Assembly: GCF_000165395.2 (NCBI RefSeq)
Contig: NC_067396.1
Location: forward strand, 868,001-932,000
Length of the DNA: 64,000 nt
Origin: Babesia bovis T2Bo
Taxonomy: Eukaryota; Apicomplexa; Aconoidasida; Piroplasmida; Babesiidae
Direction: 5' to 3'
The notes beneath the pieces are model-generated. The model was not told the origin of the DNA. It ran no database searches and saw only the letters and a list, made by a program, of their open reading frames with translations. The position numbers were made by a program, and so were the translations under genes. This document shows, in pieces, positions 25,001 to 37,370 of the stretch (position 1 is its first letter; each line of letters opens with the position of its first letter).

Positions 25001-25805
25001 CATGAATGAGCCGAGACCGGCATTGGTATCACTGATATCGTACAAACTACTTTGCCTCCACCTATTGTCTCCTACCAACCACCCCAACTGACTGAGTCCA
25101 CTCCAGATGAGACATACTGACCCTAGGAAAATACGGGCCAGGAGGTGGACTTGATCTGGCTGGTCCGAGATGGTGGGCCAGGAGCATTCTGAAGGGGGAA
25201 TGGAAGCATCGTTAGGGGTACTAGCGCAGTTATCATATGATGATTGATACTCCTGCTCCACATTCCCTGCAGTCCATTGACTACCGATGCCGGAACCGTC
25301 ACAGTATCTTATGGTGGCGTTACTGTGTTTCCCCTGATCCTGCCACCCAACCCACTTCTGTAGTCCCAGTGCCAAGTGGTCTATCAGTGTCCCTATGACC
25401 TCGGTGCCACCAGCGCAGGTATCCCTGGCAGCACTAGTGCTGCCACCACTTAGGAGTCCCAGGTCCGTGAGCACTGGCTTGACTATGGACTGTTCCTGGT
25501 CTAGAAGTATGCCATCCCAGTACCTCTCAGGGTGTGGACCAGGGGACCCCGGGGACCTGGCGTCGTACAGTAGGTCCTTCACTGCCTTGGCAAGGTAGCA
25601 CAAACAGTCTGTGTGGTCATGTACGTACTACAGTGAGTACTATTGACTTACGGGGGGCATTTTCAGGCTTTGGTGGCGGCTGCGCCGCTTCATTCTTCTT
25701 ACCATCCCTACCAGTTACCCTCAGGACCCAGTCAATGGCCTCCTTCAGGTTGGTGGGAGCCTGGGTGAGGCTGTCGTGTGGCTTCCAGCCCTTTGCTGCT
25801 GCCAT
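21867..25805 (-). CDS. ves1β: ves1-beta, VESA1b (beta2, 10 exons, alpha-type tail)
   Basis: Predicted exons on minus: 25805-25652, 25608-24877, 24839-24342, 24256-24002, 23962-23711, 23636-23343, 23251-23213, 23154-22585, 22480-22307, 22192-21867; 1,097 residues, all introns phase 1. It lacks the intron that splits exons 2 and 3 of beta1. It has the beta features PTNLKEAIDWVLRVTG, ARIFLGSVCLIWSG, RTIREILYWLSALPYS, a VGVPGVGVPGAV linker, CLDQLRAYVYHCFYQL and YLSPLSGQQYGQLSP. The Cys-rich segment of exon 2 is much reduced compared with beta1. The membrane segment starts near residue 1032. The tail is alpha-type (HQWQCMWYKVMTGRKG, ending ALVEYFGKT), unlike the other three beta genes, because the 3' end lies in the inverted copy of alpha2. 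Four of its introns share the hairpin cassette. Confidence 0.87.
22509..22564 (-). repeat. Composite palindrome in a beta2 intron
   Basis: GCGCGCC arm, TGTTACACTG, inner hairpin GCGCC-GAA-GGCGC at 22,531-22,543, then a GGGCGCGCC arm. It sits in the intron between the exons ending at 22,585 and starting at 22,480. Same plan as the promoter element at 9,802-9,858. Confidence 0.75.
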
Positions 25806-26233
25806 TATGTTACCACCCCTAGTTTCGAGAGTGTCCAGTAAGGGTGGCACTATATGGTAGTCAGTGGTAGTGACAGTGTAGGTATCGGGGTGGAATCCTA
25901 GGGAGGTGGAGCGCGCCTTTGGAGATAGTGGCGCCTTCGGCGCGACAGTATTTTGGTGGCGCGCAGTGCGAGTAAAGGGAAATCCACCACTCCTAGTAGT
26001 GTATCTGTAGAATAATATGGATTATCCAGTAGCGGTAGATTCCGTATAAGCAATTCAGCATTCCACTATAACAGTTGCATCACCACCACGATGCTAGTCT
26101 GGTGGAATCCCATAGAATAGTATGCGCGCCACCAATCTACGGGCGCGCTCAGTATATATAGGATTCCACCAGACTAGCCACTCCACTACCTCACCACTGT
26201 GAGTACTGCTGAGTACTCCTAAAAGCACTGATA
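25806..26233. promoter_or_regulatory. Divergent ves1 intergenic promoter 2
   Basis: 428 bp between beta2 and alpha2 starts. On the beta side GGTGGAATCC at 25,889 faces a degenerate AATCCACC at 25,981, enclosing a composite palindrome (25,911-25,964, inner hairpin 25,931-25,943). The central block ATAATATGGATTATCCAGT is at 26,012-26,030. On the alpha side GGTGGAATCC at 26,101 faces GGATTCCACC at 26,161, enclosing GCGCGCC arms but no inner hairpin. TATATATA is at 26,153-26,160. Confidence 0.8.
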
Positions 26234-29200
26234 ATGTCTTCTTTTAAGCCCTATTCTTCACTAACTGACGCTCCCACCAACCTGAAGGAGGCCATTGACT
26301 GGGTCCTGAGGGTTACTGGTAAGGATGGAAAGCCACTAGACGAGAAGAATGGAGGTACGTTGCTGTAGACACAGATATAAGGGCGCCAAAGGCGCCCAGT
26401 AGTATATAGACTCACCCCTGTACAGAATGTATATGTGGCCTGGCGGCGGCAGTGACTGACCTACTGCAGTCAGTACAACTGGAGTACCATGGTAAGTAAT
26501 CAGTACTAGAGTAGTGCTATCTAGTACTCCTACTGGTATACAGTACCTCATGGTGTCCTATAGGCTATGAAGGTGAAGCTCCAAACAATGGCCCCCCAAA
26601 AGATCAAGTAACACAATACCTCAATGGACTCTTCTCCCTAGTCCAAGGCCTAGGTGGTACTGCAGTGGTCCGGACCTATATAGACCAGCTGGCACAGGTA
26701 CTCAGTGCACTCGTTGGGTGGAGTAAGATAGATAAGTGTTGGGACAAGGGCAAATGCCAGAAGGGTGGCAATGGATATCAACATGGCATAAAAACGGAAT
26801 GCGGATATCTAAAGGATGTAACACCAAACACGCCGTGCAAGGAATGTGGGTGTATGAAATGGAATGATCCCAATCCGAGCAGTAATGAAGGACACCACCT
26901 AGGAAGGAGGTGTACAAAGTGTAAGGGTAGTGGTGATAGTACAGGGTGTAGCTGTAGTAGTGCTGGTGGCAAGCAGTGTACTGCTGACAAGGAGTGTAAA
27001 TGCGACAGAAAATGTGAATGTACCAATGGTACATATAGATCGGCATATGGAGAGAATGTCAGCTACCAATCATACATAGGAGAAATCCACCAACTATGTA
27101 GACCACCGAATTGGGAGTATTTAAAGCGTGGCCCTCCTGGTTTCAATGCTGATGGCAAGCAGATAAAGGACGGATTGACCCCCTCCCAACGCCGACACCA
27201 ATGTGCCCGTATTCTCCTAGGGTCAGTATGCCTCATCTGGAGTGGACTTACATATATGTATTGGACTGGTAAATGGGCCAAGAGTAGTCCCCGGTGGAAC
27301 AATCACATCCTGGATGGCACTGGTCTAGATGATGGTACCCTATCACAATGGCTTCAGGCCCTAGGGTTTCCTAGGGAGATGTTGAATGACCATGGTCCTG
27401 GAAATAGATGGGATCAGGTTATTAACAATGACTTTGTACAAAAGTTTTATTTAGGTTTCGCGGATACAAGTGGAAGTAGTGGCAATAATGGCCATGGCAA
27501 TGACATCAATGGTACTACATTTAGGAATCCATCTAGCATGAACTATGCTGGATATATACATACTTTAGAGAAGGGTGCATTTTGCAGCAACGCTACCGTC
27601 TTCAAGAAAGCTAATGGCGCCACAATTACTGAGGAAAACATACACAAATGTGGCGCCTTGTACAAGCTTTACATTCTATCATGCGCTTACTTTACTGGAT
27701 TGCAGAAAAAGCGTAGTACCCAGAGCAATACTCCTACGACTCCTAGGACAATCCGAGAAATCCTCTACTGGCTCAGTGCATTGCCCTATAGTCAGGCATA
27801 CCAAGAGATATTGAAGCATTCCAAGGAAGTATTGAAGAAGGTAGCACCAGATAAGGGTGGTACTAAAACGCTCTCATTTATCCAAACAGGCCGTAATGCT
27901 CCCATTACCGTTCATGAATTCAACCTGTTTGCCCACTTCCAAGCAGTGACTCAGTACTGCCCACTGGTCCTCATATGTATCCAGGGTGGTATACACAGCA
28001 CTAACAGCAGTACTCCTGCCATTCACTCCCTCTATGCCAACACTGAATGCCACTTCACCTATCCCACTGTATCCATCCAAGCATACAACCAGGTGGTACA
28101 CTACATTAGGGCTCTGTTCTACCAGCTCTACTTCCTTAGGAAGCAGTGTGCAGTGAAAGTTGCCCTAGGAGGTAAATGGCGTGAGTGTAGGTATGGTGAT
28201 GGGGTAGTCTCTAAGGGGGTTATTAGCTGGATGTGCCTGGGGTGTAACCCCATGGAACATGATAGGAAATGTAGGGTGGATGAGTTGGGGAAGGAGTTGG
28301 TGGGGGTAATAAATAAGCTAACGGCATTGGAATGGCGAAAGGCTGAGGAGACGAAAAAGAGAGAAGAAAAACTAGAGAGGGCTGAGAAATTGATAACTCT
28401 ATTCGAAGCTATTGGGAATGTAGTGGTACAATTGGGTAATGCCCAGGAGGCATTGGAAGGGAAGAAGAAAGAGGCGATAGAGGCGGTGAAGACGAAACTA
28501 ACGGCGGCTAGGACGGGACTACATAGTGCTAAGGAGAAGTTGAATGAGAATGGGCTGAATGAGGAACTAAAGGATGCTAAGGCAGCACTAGGGGTGCTGA
28601 CGAATGGTGGTGGTGGTAATGGAGGAATACTAGAGAAGTTAATAGGGGGTGATGGACTAGATAAGGCTAGTAATGGTGAAGAAAACCAGAGGGACTTCAG
28701 TAGTGGGAAGGACAGGATAAGTGAGGCTATCAATAAGGTACATGAAGTAATGAAGCTTATAAAGGAGTGGGCGGAGCAAGATAAAGACGAGGTTATATGC
28801 CATCTGAAGGACCCATATAATGAATTCCTCAAGGCTATCGAAGACCTCATTTCAATCTGCACCTCTCCCAAGTGCCCGCCATGTGAATCACACTCCAAAA
28901 AATGTGGCCAACCATCCACACCCAGTATCTGTAGGACCTGTCTCCAACCCACTACCACTGGTGTCCCCTCCCCCCTCCAGGCATTCCTCGAGGATAGGCT
29001 ACCAGGTTTTAGTTGTGACGAAGTGGTGAACGATGACAAGGACAATCCAGATTATCCACCCGCTGCATCCCACCTAGAACACTGTAATGGCTCAGGCCAG
29101 TGCTGCCCACTGCCAATGGGTTTCAGGGGGCAGTTCCTCAAGGGAGGCATCAGTGATTGTACCGGCAAACGCCTTTACGGCATCCTCTACTTCTTCAGTA

Positions 29201-30279
29201 ACGGGGACATGATGCAGTCGTGTGTTTATACACTAGTGAGGGTCACAGCCGCACTCAGTGCTACGACACCACAGGTATTGGGTGATGTCTTTGGGTTCTT
29301 TAGAGGTGGTGTGGGAAATCCAGAGCAACAGGAGGGGCAACAGAAGGGGACAAATGCCAACAAATGTGACCACAGTAAGAAGCTGTCTGATAAAAAAACT
29401 GATGACTACTTTTGCGGCTGGTGTGCCTCTGGGTTACGGGATGAAGTACAAAAGATAGAGTGGATACCATTTGACAGTACTCCAGGTGGACAATACCTGA
29501 GCACTGTCGGTAAAGCGCTCAGAGATATTAAGGGGGATAAGGGCAGTAGTGGCAAACAGACAGGCACTACTTCCCTCTCGGCACTCACTGACAGTAACCA
29601 CTACGTATCCCCCCTAACCGGTGAACTCTATACCGCTGTGAGTGCCACCTTCGGTAACACATACCTCTCATGGGTACTATATCTATCAGATTCCCTATAC
29701 TGGGGATTACAGTCACTTGCCAGTGAGTTCAAGCAGATTGAATGCCGGGGCTGTAAGGGACAATGTGACCCCAATAAGTGCAAGAAGGGACATCATGGAG
29801 CAAGTAGTGATGGACAGTGTGGATGCCAATCAATCGTATCATGTACCGGGGTACTGCCGGTATTGTACAGACATGGCTTTAGCTATGGTAACCCATTCAA
29901 TCTGGAGGGGTTCCAGCAGAGTGGTAAGGACAAGGGGGATTATAGTATACAGAAGGCACAGAGTACTAAGCAGTGTCATCAGTTCTTGGACAGTATCAAT
30001 GCAGTGATCAAGACAGAGAGTACCACTCCCCTCACCAACCTCCTCTCCCAGGTCGGCAAGCTCCAATACGACATACGGCTCCCCTGGATCTTTGTCCTCA
30101 CGTTAGCCTGGCTCATGGCAGTGCTCTACCTAGCCTTTGGTGCCATATGGCCACTGGACTGGACACATATGAGGTCGCATTGGTTACGGGGTGGAGAACA
30201 CCAGTGGCAATGCATGTGGTATAAGGTGATGACGGGACGCAAAGGAATGGCACTGGTGGAGTATTTTGGTAAGACATAG
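26234..30279 (+). CDS. ves1α: ves1-alpha, VESA1a (alpha2, 3 exons)
   Basis: Predicted exons 26234-26354, 26426-26491 and 26564-30279; 1,300 residues, both introns phase 1. Domain order as in alpha1, but the Cys/Lys-rich domain is shorter: the second Cys cluster (KCCKCCC in alpha1 and alpha3) is missing and it reads ECKCDRKCECTNG. The N-terminal linker reads SSFKPYSS and has no hairpin; intron 1 instead carries GGGCGCC-AAA-GGCGCCC (26,381-26,397). The coiled-coil region (about 28,270-28,800) is unlike alpha1 and alpha3. From about 28,970 to 29,578 the DNA is nearly identical to alpha3 (46,718-47,326), then a ~110-bp diverged patch, then near-identity again through the 3' end. The membrane segment starts near residue 1235; the tail ends ALVEYFGKT. 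Confidence 0.92.
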
Positions 30280-31275
30280 TGGCGCCTTCGGCGCAACGGT
30301 GCTAAATGATATACACTAGTGTCACTCACTATATATAGTAGCGGTATAGGTAGTGATCCTATAATGGGCATTAACAGGGTACACATTCCGGTGAAACCAG
30401 TGCATTAAGCAGTGCTAATATAGAGTAAGTGGGATATCTGTGGAAGGCTGCAGTTAGTTCACTGAGGAGCTACTGATAGCCCTTCCGTGGTACCACACAC
30501 ATTCAAATTTGCCAGTGGGTTCCATAGCATGGCAGTGACTGCAGTAGGTAGTGCAACTTATGACGTACACACAGTACATTGTCATTGGGGGTTATAATAT
30601 GGCGCCTTCGGCGCAACGGTGCCTCTAGGGGTGGTGATGTGGAGTAATTGTAACATAGAAAGCCCATGGGTTCCACCCAGCCTTTGGCACCAATTGAAGG
30701 AAACAGTGTTACTATAGACAAGTGTAGTAACAATTGAAGGAAAGGAACAGTGTTATTATAATTATGGGTCTCCAGGACGGTGTAACGCAAATGTTGTTAT
30801 GCTGTTGGTATAGCTTTAGTCAGATTGTTTATACGTTTTAGTTGTGTTTCCACTGAAACTGTGGCTTAGCTTTGGGTAATTCTTTCACAAAAGTTTTCTA
30901 GAGCTTTTGTGGTACTTTTGCTGAAAGTTTAGTATAAAAGTAGTGCTTATTCGGGGTAATTATGGTGACGTAGGTCAGAAGAAGCGGTGCCACGAGTTCC
31001 TAAAGACACTGGGTAACGTAGAAAAAAGCGTCGAGTTCACAAAACTCACCACCTCCATCAACCAGCTCATCTACACCACCAGGCTCCCCTGGATCTTTGT
31101 TCTCACGGTAGCCTGGCTATTAGCGGTACTCTACCTAGCCTTTGGAGCCATATGGCCACTGGACTGGACACATATGAGGTCACATTGGTTAAGGGGTGGA
31201 GCACACCAGTGGCAGTGTATGTGGTATAAGGTGATGACGGGACGCAAAGGAATGGAACTGGTGAAGTATTTTGGT
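30119..31275 (+). repeat. alpha2 3' region, template of the inverted and direct copies
   Basis: It spans the alpha2 membrane segment and tail, the linker and the next orphan exon. It pairs with 20,871-22,027 (inverted) and 47,864-49,020 (direct, offset 17,745). The linker 30,280-30,973 holds hairpins at 30,284-30,296 and 30,603-30,615; its 95-codon minus ORF (30,503-30,790) has no recognisable features. Confidence 0.85.
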
Positions 31276-31284
31276 AGGAAGTAG
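30974..31284 (+). pseudogene. Orphan ves1 terminal exon (array 2, unit 1)
   Basis: Begins after GGTGACGTAG. It encodes QKKRCHEFLKTLGNVEKS, the membrane segment and an alpha-type tail ending VKYFGRK. Compared with its inverted twin only the last residues differ (GRK against GKT). Confidence 0.82.
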
Positions 31285-31963
31285 TGGCGCCTTCGGCGCA
31301 ACAGTGATATAATGTGGTAGTTAGCATCGGGGGTAGTAATGTGGAGCAGTCTAGTGGTAGAGTTAGAGCACCAATGATACTCATAAGGTATACATAGAGT
31401 TATAGTGGCAATGTTAGTAAAGGTTCATACTGGTTTTATTAAAATTTTGGCTCGTACGTTCAGTACAAGCTTAGTAGGATTTAGGTAGAGGTTTGGCATT
31501 AGATGTGATAAGTGTTTCACAGAACTTTAGTGGCACTTTTGGTAAAAGTTTCACAAAAGTTTAGTAATAGTTTTGGTGAAAGTTTAGTATAACTTTGGTA
31601 AAAGTTTCAAGGAAGTTTAGTAATAGTTTTGGTGAATGTTTGGTATAACTTTGGTAAAAGTTTCACAGAAGTTTAGTAATTGTTTTGGTGAATGTTTGGT
31701 ATAACTTTGGTAAAAGTTTCACAAAAGTTTAGTAATAGTTTTGGTGAATGTTTAGTAAAAAAGTAGTGGCAGTTTTGGCAAGAGTTTCACGGAAAAGTAG
31801 TAGCACTTTTGGCAAATGTTTGGTATAAAAGTAGTAGTTGTTTTGGTGAATGTTTGGTATAAAAGTAGTAGTTGTTGGGGGTGGTATATGGAAGAGATTA
31901 CAGAGTGTATTGCTTGGATTTTCGTAGCAATGTTGGTAAAGGACTCATAGAGTTTTGGTGCAG

Positions 31964-32238
31964 TGATCACGACAAAGAGTACCACTCCCCTCACCAACCT
32001 CCTCTCCCAGGTCGGTAAACTCCAATACGACATACGACTCCCCTGGATCTTTGTCCTCACGTTAGCCTGGCTAGTAGCGGTACTGTACCTTGCATTTGGT
32101 GCCATATGGCCACTGGACTGGACACATATGAGGTCACATTGGTTACGGGGTGGAGAACACCAGTGGCAATGTATGTGGTATAAGGTGATGACAGGGAGGA
32201 AGGGAGTGGAATTGATAGAGTATTTTGGTAGAAGGTAG
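31964..32238 (+). pseudogene. Orphan ves1 terminal exon (array 2, unit 2)
   Basis: Intact frame after TTTTGGTGCAG; membrane segment and alpha-type tail ending ELIEYFGRR. Confidence 0.8.
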
Positions 32239-32828
32239 TGGCGACTTAGTGGCGCCTTCGGCGCAACAGTGATATAATGTGGTAGTTAGTATCGGGGGTA
32301 GTAATGTGGAGCAGTCTAGTGGTAGAGTTAGAGCACCAATGATACTCATAAGGTATACATAGAGTTATAGTGGCAGTGTTAGTAAAGGTTTAGTACTGGT
32401 TTTATTAAAATTTTGGGCCGTACGTTCAGTACAAGCTTAGTAGTGGTCTAGGTAAAGGTTTGGCATTAGATGTGATAAATGTTTCATAGAACTTTAGTGG
32501 CACTTTTGGTAAAGGGTTCACAGAAAAATAGTAGCAGTTTTGGTGAATGTTTGGTATAACTTTGGCAAATGTTTCACAGAAGTTTAGTAGCAGTTTTGCT
32601 GAAAGTTTGGTATAACTGTGGCAAATGTTTCACAAAAGTTTAGTAATAGTTTTGGTGAATGTTTGGTATAACTTTGGTAAAAGTTGCACAAAAGTTTAGT
32701 AGCACTTTTGCTGAAAGTTTGGTATAAAAGTAGTAGTTGTTGGGGGTGGTATATGGATGAGATTACAGAGTGTATTGCTTGGATTTTCGTAGCAATGTTG
32801 GTAAAGGACTCATAGAGTTTTGGTGCAG

Positions 32829-33103
32829 TGATCACGACAAAGAGTACCGCTCCCCTCACCAACCTCCTCTCCCAAGTCGGCCAGCTCCAATACGACATAC
32901 GGCTCCCCTGGATCTTTGCACTGACCATAGCCTGGCTAGTAGCGGTGTTCTACCTAGCCTTTGGTGCCATATGGCCACTGGATTGGACACATATGAGGTC
33001 ACATTGGTTACGGGGTGGAGAACACCAGTGGCAGTGTATGTGGGATAAGGTGATGACAGGGAGGAAGGGGGTGGAATTGATGGAGTATTTTGGTAGAAAA
33101 TAG
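32829..33103 (+). pseudogene. Orphan ves1 terminal exon (array 2, unit 3)
   Basis: Intact frame. The membrane segment reads LPWIFALTIAWLVAVFYL and the tail has MWDKVMTGRKG where others have MWYKVMTGRKG. Confidence 0.8.
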
Positions 33104-33738
33104 TGGCGCCTTCGGCGCAACGGTGATATAACGTGGTAGTTAGTATCGGGGGTAGTAATGTGGAGCAGTCTAGTGGTAGAGTTAGAGGACCAATGATACT
33201 CATAAGGTATACATAGAGTTATAGTGGCAATGTTAGTAAAGGTTTAGTACTGGTTTTATTAAAATTTTGGGCCGTACGTTCAGTACAAGCTTAGTAGTGG
33301 TCTAGGTAAAGGTTTGGCATTAGATGTGATAAATGTTTCATAGAACTTTAGTGGCACTTTTGGTAAAGGGTTCACAGAAAAATAGTAGCAGTTTTGGTGA
33401 ATGTTTGGTATAACTTTGGCAAATGTTTCACAGAAGTTTAGTAGCACTTTTGCTGAAAGTTTAGTATAACTTTGGCAAATGTTTCACAGAAGTTTAGTAA
33501 TAGTTTTGGTGAATGTTTGGTATAACTTTGGTAAATGTTTCATAGAACGTTAGTGGCACTTTTGGTAAAAGTTTAGTATAACTTTGGCAAAAGTTTCACA
33601 AAAGTTTAGTAGCACTTTTGCTGGAAGTTTGGTATAAAAGTAGTAGCTGTTGGGGGTGGTATATGGATGAGATTACAGAGTGTATTGCTTGGATTTTCGT
33701 AGCAATGTTGGTAAAGGACTCATAGAGTTTTGGTGCAG

Positions 33739-34013
33739 TGATCACGACAGAGAGTACCACTCCCCTCACCAACCTCCTCACCCAGGTCGGCCAGCTCCAA
33801 TACGACATACGGCTTCCCTGGATATTTGTACTGACCCTGGCCTGGCTAATAGCGGTACTCTATCTCGCATTTGGTGCCATATGGCCACTGGACTGGACAC
33901 ATATGAGGTCGCATTGGTTACGGGGTGGAGCACACCAGTGGCAATGTATGTGGTATAAGGTGATGACAGATAGGAAGGGGGTGGAGTTGATAGAGTATTT
34001 TGGTAAGACATAG
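33739..34013 (+). pseudogene. Orphan ves1 terminal exon (array 2, unit 4)
   Basis: Intact frame; tail variant KVMTDRKGVELIEYFGKT. A hairpin follows the stop at 34,018-34,030. Confidence 0.8.
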
Positions 34014-35063
34014 TGGCGCCTTCGGCGCAACGGTGCTGTAATGTGGTAGTTAGTATCGGGGGTAGTAATGTGGAGCAGTCTAGTGGTAGAGTTAGAGGAC
34101 CAATGATACTCATAAGGTATACATAGAGTTATAATGGCAGTGTTAGTAAAGGTTTAGTACTGGTTTTATTAAAATTTTGGGTCGTACGTTCAGTGCAAGC
34201 TTAGTAGGATTTTGGTAGAGGTTTGGCATTAGATGTGATAAATGTTTCATAGAACTTTAGTGGCACTTTTGGCAAATATTTCACAGAAGTTTAGTAGCAC
34301 TTTTGCTGAATGTTTAGTAAAAAAGTAGTGGCAGTTTTGGCAAAAGTTTCACAGAAGTTTAGTAGCACCTTTGCTGAAAGTTTGGTATAACTGTGGCAAA
34401 AGTTTCACAGAAGTTTAGTAATTGTTTTGGTGAAAGTTTGGTATAACTTTGGCAAAAGTTTCACAGAAGTTTAGTAATTGTTTTGGTGAATGTTTGGTAT
34501 AACTTTGGTAAAAGTTTCACAAAAGTTTAGCAGCACTTTTGCTGAAAGTTTGGTATAAAAGTAGTGGCAGTTTTGGCAAAAGTTTCACAAAAGTTTAGTA
34601 ATAGTTTTGGTGAATGTTTGGTATAACTTTGGTAAAAGTTTCACAAAAGTTTAGTAATAGTTTTGGTGAATGTTTAGTATAACTTTGGTAAAAGTTTCGT
34701 GGAAAAGTAGTAGCAATGCTAGTGAAGGTTTGGTATAACTTTGGTAAATGTTTCACAAAAGTTTAGTAATAGTTTTGGTGAATGTTTGGTATAACTTTGG
34801 TAAAAGTTTCACAAAAGTTTAGTAGCACTTTTGCTGAAAGTTTAGTATAACTTTGGTAAAAGTTTCACAGAAGTTTAGTAATAGTTCTGGTGAATGTTTA
34901 GTATAACTTTGGTAAAAGTTTCACAAAAGTTTAGTAATAGTTTTGGTGAATGTTTCACAGAAAAGTAGTAGCTGTTGGGGGTGGTATATGGATGAGATTA
35001 CAGAGTGTATTGCTTGGATTTTCGTAGCAATGTTGGTAAAGGACTCATAGAGTTTTGGTGCAG

Positions 35064-35365
35064 TGATCGAGAACCAGAAGGAAGTCGATCAGAAGGGCCA
35101 GGACATCAAGCACCCCCTGACAAAGTTACTATCAGAAGTCGGCAAGCTCCAATACGACATACGGCTCCCCTGGATCTTTGTACTGACCATAGCCTGGCTA
35201 GTAGCAGTGCTCTACCTAGCCTTTGGAGCCATATGGCCACTGGACTGGGCACATATGAGGTCGCATTGGTTACGGGGTGGAGAACACCAGTGGCAATGTA
35301 TGTGGTATAAGGTGATGACAGGGAGGAAGGGAGTGGATCTGATGGAGTATTTTGGAAGGAGGTAG
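35064..35365 (+). pseudogene. Orphan ves1 terminal exon (array 2, last unit)
   Basis: Same long lead (ENQKEVDQKGQDIKHPL) as the broken unit at 15,565 but with an intact frame, ending DLMEYFGRR. It joins repeat block copy C without a hairpin. Confidence 0.8.
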
Positions 35366-35594
35366 TGGCGACGTAGTGTTGGAGATTGTAAATAAATACA
35401 GTAAAAAGTAATGCAATACACCAAGTAGCCAACACGCGTTAACTAGCATTACAGACAACTAGTCATAATAGTAGCAGTCATTCACCACTATTTTAGTGAT
35501 AATAGTAGCAATTTTATGAGGCATACAAGTTACACGTCTTCACATAGTTACTGCCAATGCATAGTTGTATGTGCAGTAAAACATTGGTACTACT
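35366..35594. other. Left flank of repeat block, copy C
   Basis: Same as copies A and B apart from a few substitutions. No gene seen. Confidence 0.7.
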
Positions 35595-35925
35595 TTTAAT
35601 AGTGATTTCTTTAAGGGTTGATAGTGATTTCTTGAAGGGTTTGATATGGTTTCTTGAAGGGTTTTATAGTGATTTCTTAAGGGATTGATAGTGATTTCTT
35701 TAGGGATTGATAGTGTTTTCTTGAAGGGTTTTATAGTGATTTCTTAAAGGGTTTGATATGGTTTTCTTAAAGGGTTTGATATGGTTTTCTTTAGGGTTTG
35801 ATAGTGATTTCTTTAGGGATTGATAGTGATTTCTTTAGGGTTTGATAGTGATTTCTTTAGGGATTGATATGGTTTTCTTTAAGGTTTAATAGTGGTTTTC
35901 TTAAAGGTTTAATAGTGGTTTTCTT
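35595..35925. repeat. Minisatellite 1, copy C (~14 units)
   Basis: About 200 bp shorter than copies A and B. Confidence 0.9.
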
Positions 35926-36665
35926 AAAGGTTTGATTATCTTTAATAGTACTTTTTATTGAATGTTTGAAGGTGTTCGGTGATGTGGGTATATTATGCCG
36001 CTGACAGCTGATCCATCTTTGTAAGATTTTTTCTGAGGCATATATCACCCTAGTGGCATTTGATGTGACACGTAGTGTCTATACAGTGACTAAAGCTGTC
36101 CACTACATGAGGCTACACCAGGAAGCCCAGATGGTAGCTGTATCCATGGAACTAGAGAGTCACTAGCCTACACAGTTGTAACAACGTAGAGGATGGCGAT
36201 GTAGACTAGTGAAGTACCAATGTTACAGAAATACTCTATATGCGACCAATATATCTCCCCACTGAATGCCGCATAAAACTGCGTCGATAACACTGTTAAG
36301 ATTCCACAGGTAATGTGCACACTATCAACACTTGAAAAACACCGACTTCTCCACAAAACCTCTGCTGCAACTACTGTCAAACTATGGTACAAAACATTTA
36401 GCCACAATAAGGCTAATCTTTCATGGAATATTTAATAAACATACTGCATTACTCCAAATAATTACACGAGAAAACTCATTTACAGCAAATTACATAAACC
36501 CAAAATATACTTCACAAAACCACTGTTTGAAATCACTAGCCTGAAGAGAACCCCGAACACCTTCAAACATTCAATAAAAAGTATCAACAAACCCTAACCG
36601 GACTTTTTGGAAAACCTTATCAAAAGTAGTACCAAAGTTTTACTGAAAATGGAACTAAAGAATTA
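35926..36665. other. Invariant core of repeat block, copy C
   Basis: Same as copy A by eye; the 79-codon minus ORF is at 36,168-36,407. Confidence 0.65.
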
Positions 36666-37252
36666 CACTACCAATGTGTAAACGTCACTAGAGCCAGGTC
36701 ACAGCATTGACTACCAATGTGTAAACGCTGAACTACCAATGTGTAAACGTCACTAGAGCCAGGTCACAGCATTGACTACCAATGTGTAAACGTTGAACTA
36801 CCAATGTGTAAACGTCGCTAGAGCCAGGTCACAGCATTGACTACCAATGTGTAAACGTCACTAGAGCCAGGTGACAGCATTGACTAACTATGTGTAAACA
36901 TCACTAGAGCCAGGTCACAGCATTGACTACCAATGTGTAAACGTCACTAGAGCCAGGTGACAGCATTGACTACCAATGTGTAAACGCTGAACTACCAATG
37001 TGTAAACGTCACTAGAGCCAGGTCACAGCATTGACTACCAATGTGTAAACGTCACTAGAGCCAGGTCACAGCATTGACTACCAATGTGTAAACATCACTA
37101 GAGCCAGGTCACAGCATCGGCAACTATGTGTAAACATCACTAGAGCCAGGTCACAGCATGGCAACTATGTGTAAACATCACTAGAGCCAGGTCACAGCAT
37201 TGACTACCAATGTGTAAACGTCACTAGAGCCAGGTGACAGCATTGACTAACT
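36666..37252. repeat. Minisatellite 2, copy C (~12 units)
   Basis: The unit order largely follows copy A with one extended unit fewer, so A and C are closer here than A and B. Confidence 0.9.
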
Positions 37253-37370
37253 ATGTTTCCTTTAGCCTACCCCGAATAGCCCCTACATTTCTACCAAAGT
37301 TTTGTCAACATTGGCACCAAACTTTTATGAACTTTTCATGTAACCTTGTACTACTATATACAAAAACGTT

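Larger units (their letters stand above)
31285..35365 (+). repeat. Terminal-exon array 2 (four further units)
   Basis: Continues from the unit at 30,974. Unit starts are 990, 865, 910 and 1,325 bp apart. The spacers hold the same hairpin, conserved ~250-bp element, degenerate ~33-bp repeats and GAGATTACAGAGTGT leader as array 1. The longest spacer (34,014-35,063) is lengthened by extra degenerate repeats only. Confidence 0.85.

Noticed and set aside
28128..29045. 305-codon minus ORF opposite alpha2
   Set aside because: It is antisense to the alpha2 coiled-coil region, has biased Ser/Phe composition and no counterpart of that length in alpha1 or alpha3; a shadow frame.
30503..30790. 95-codon minus ORF in the linker, present three times (also 21,356-21,643 on plus and 48,248-48,535)
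   Set aside because: The whole 1.15-kb segment is duplicated, so ORF identity is not evidence; there are no domain features and part of it reads through a GC hairpin (RRRRH).
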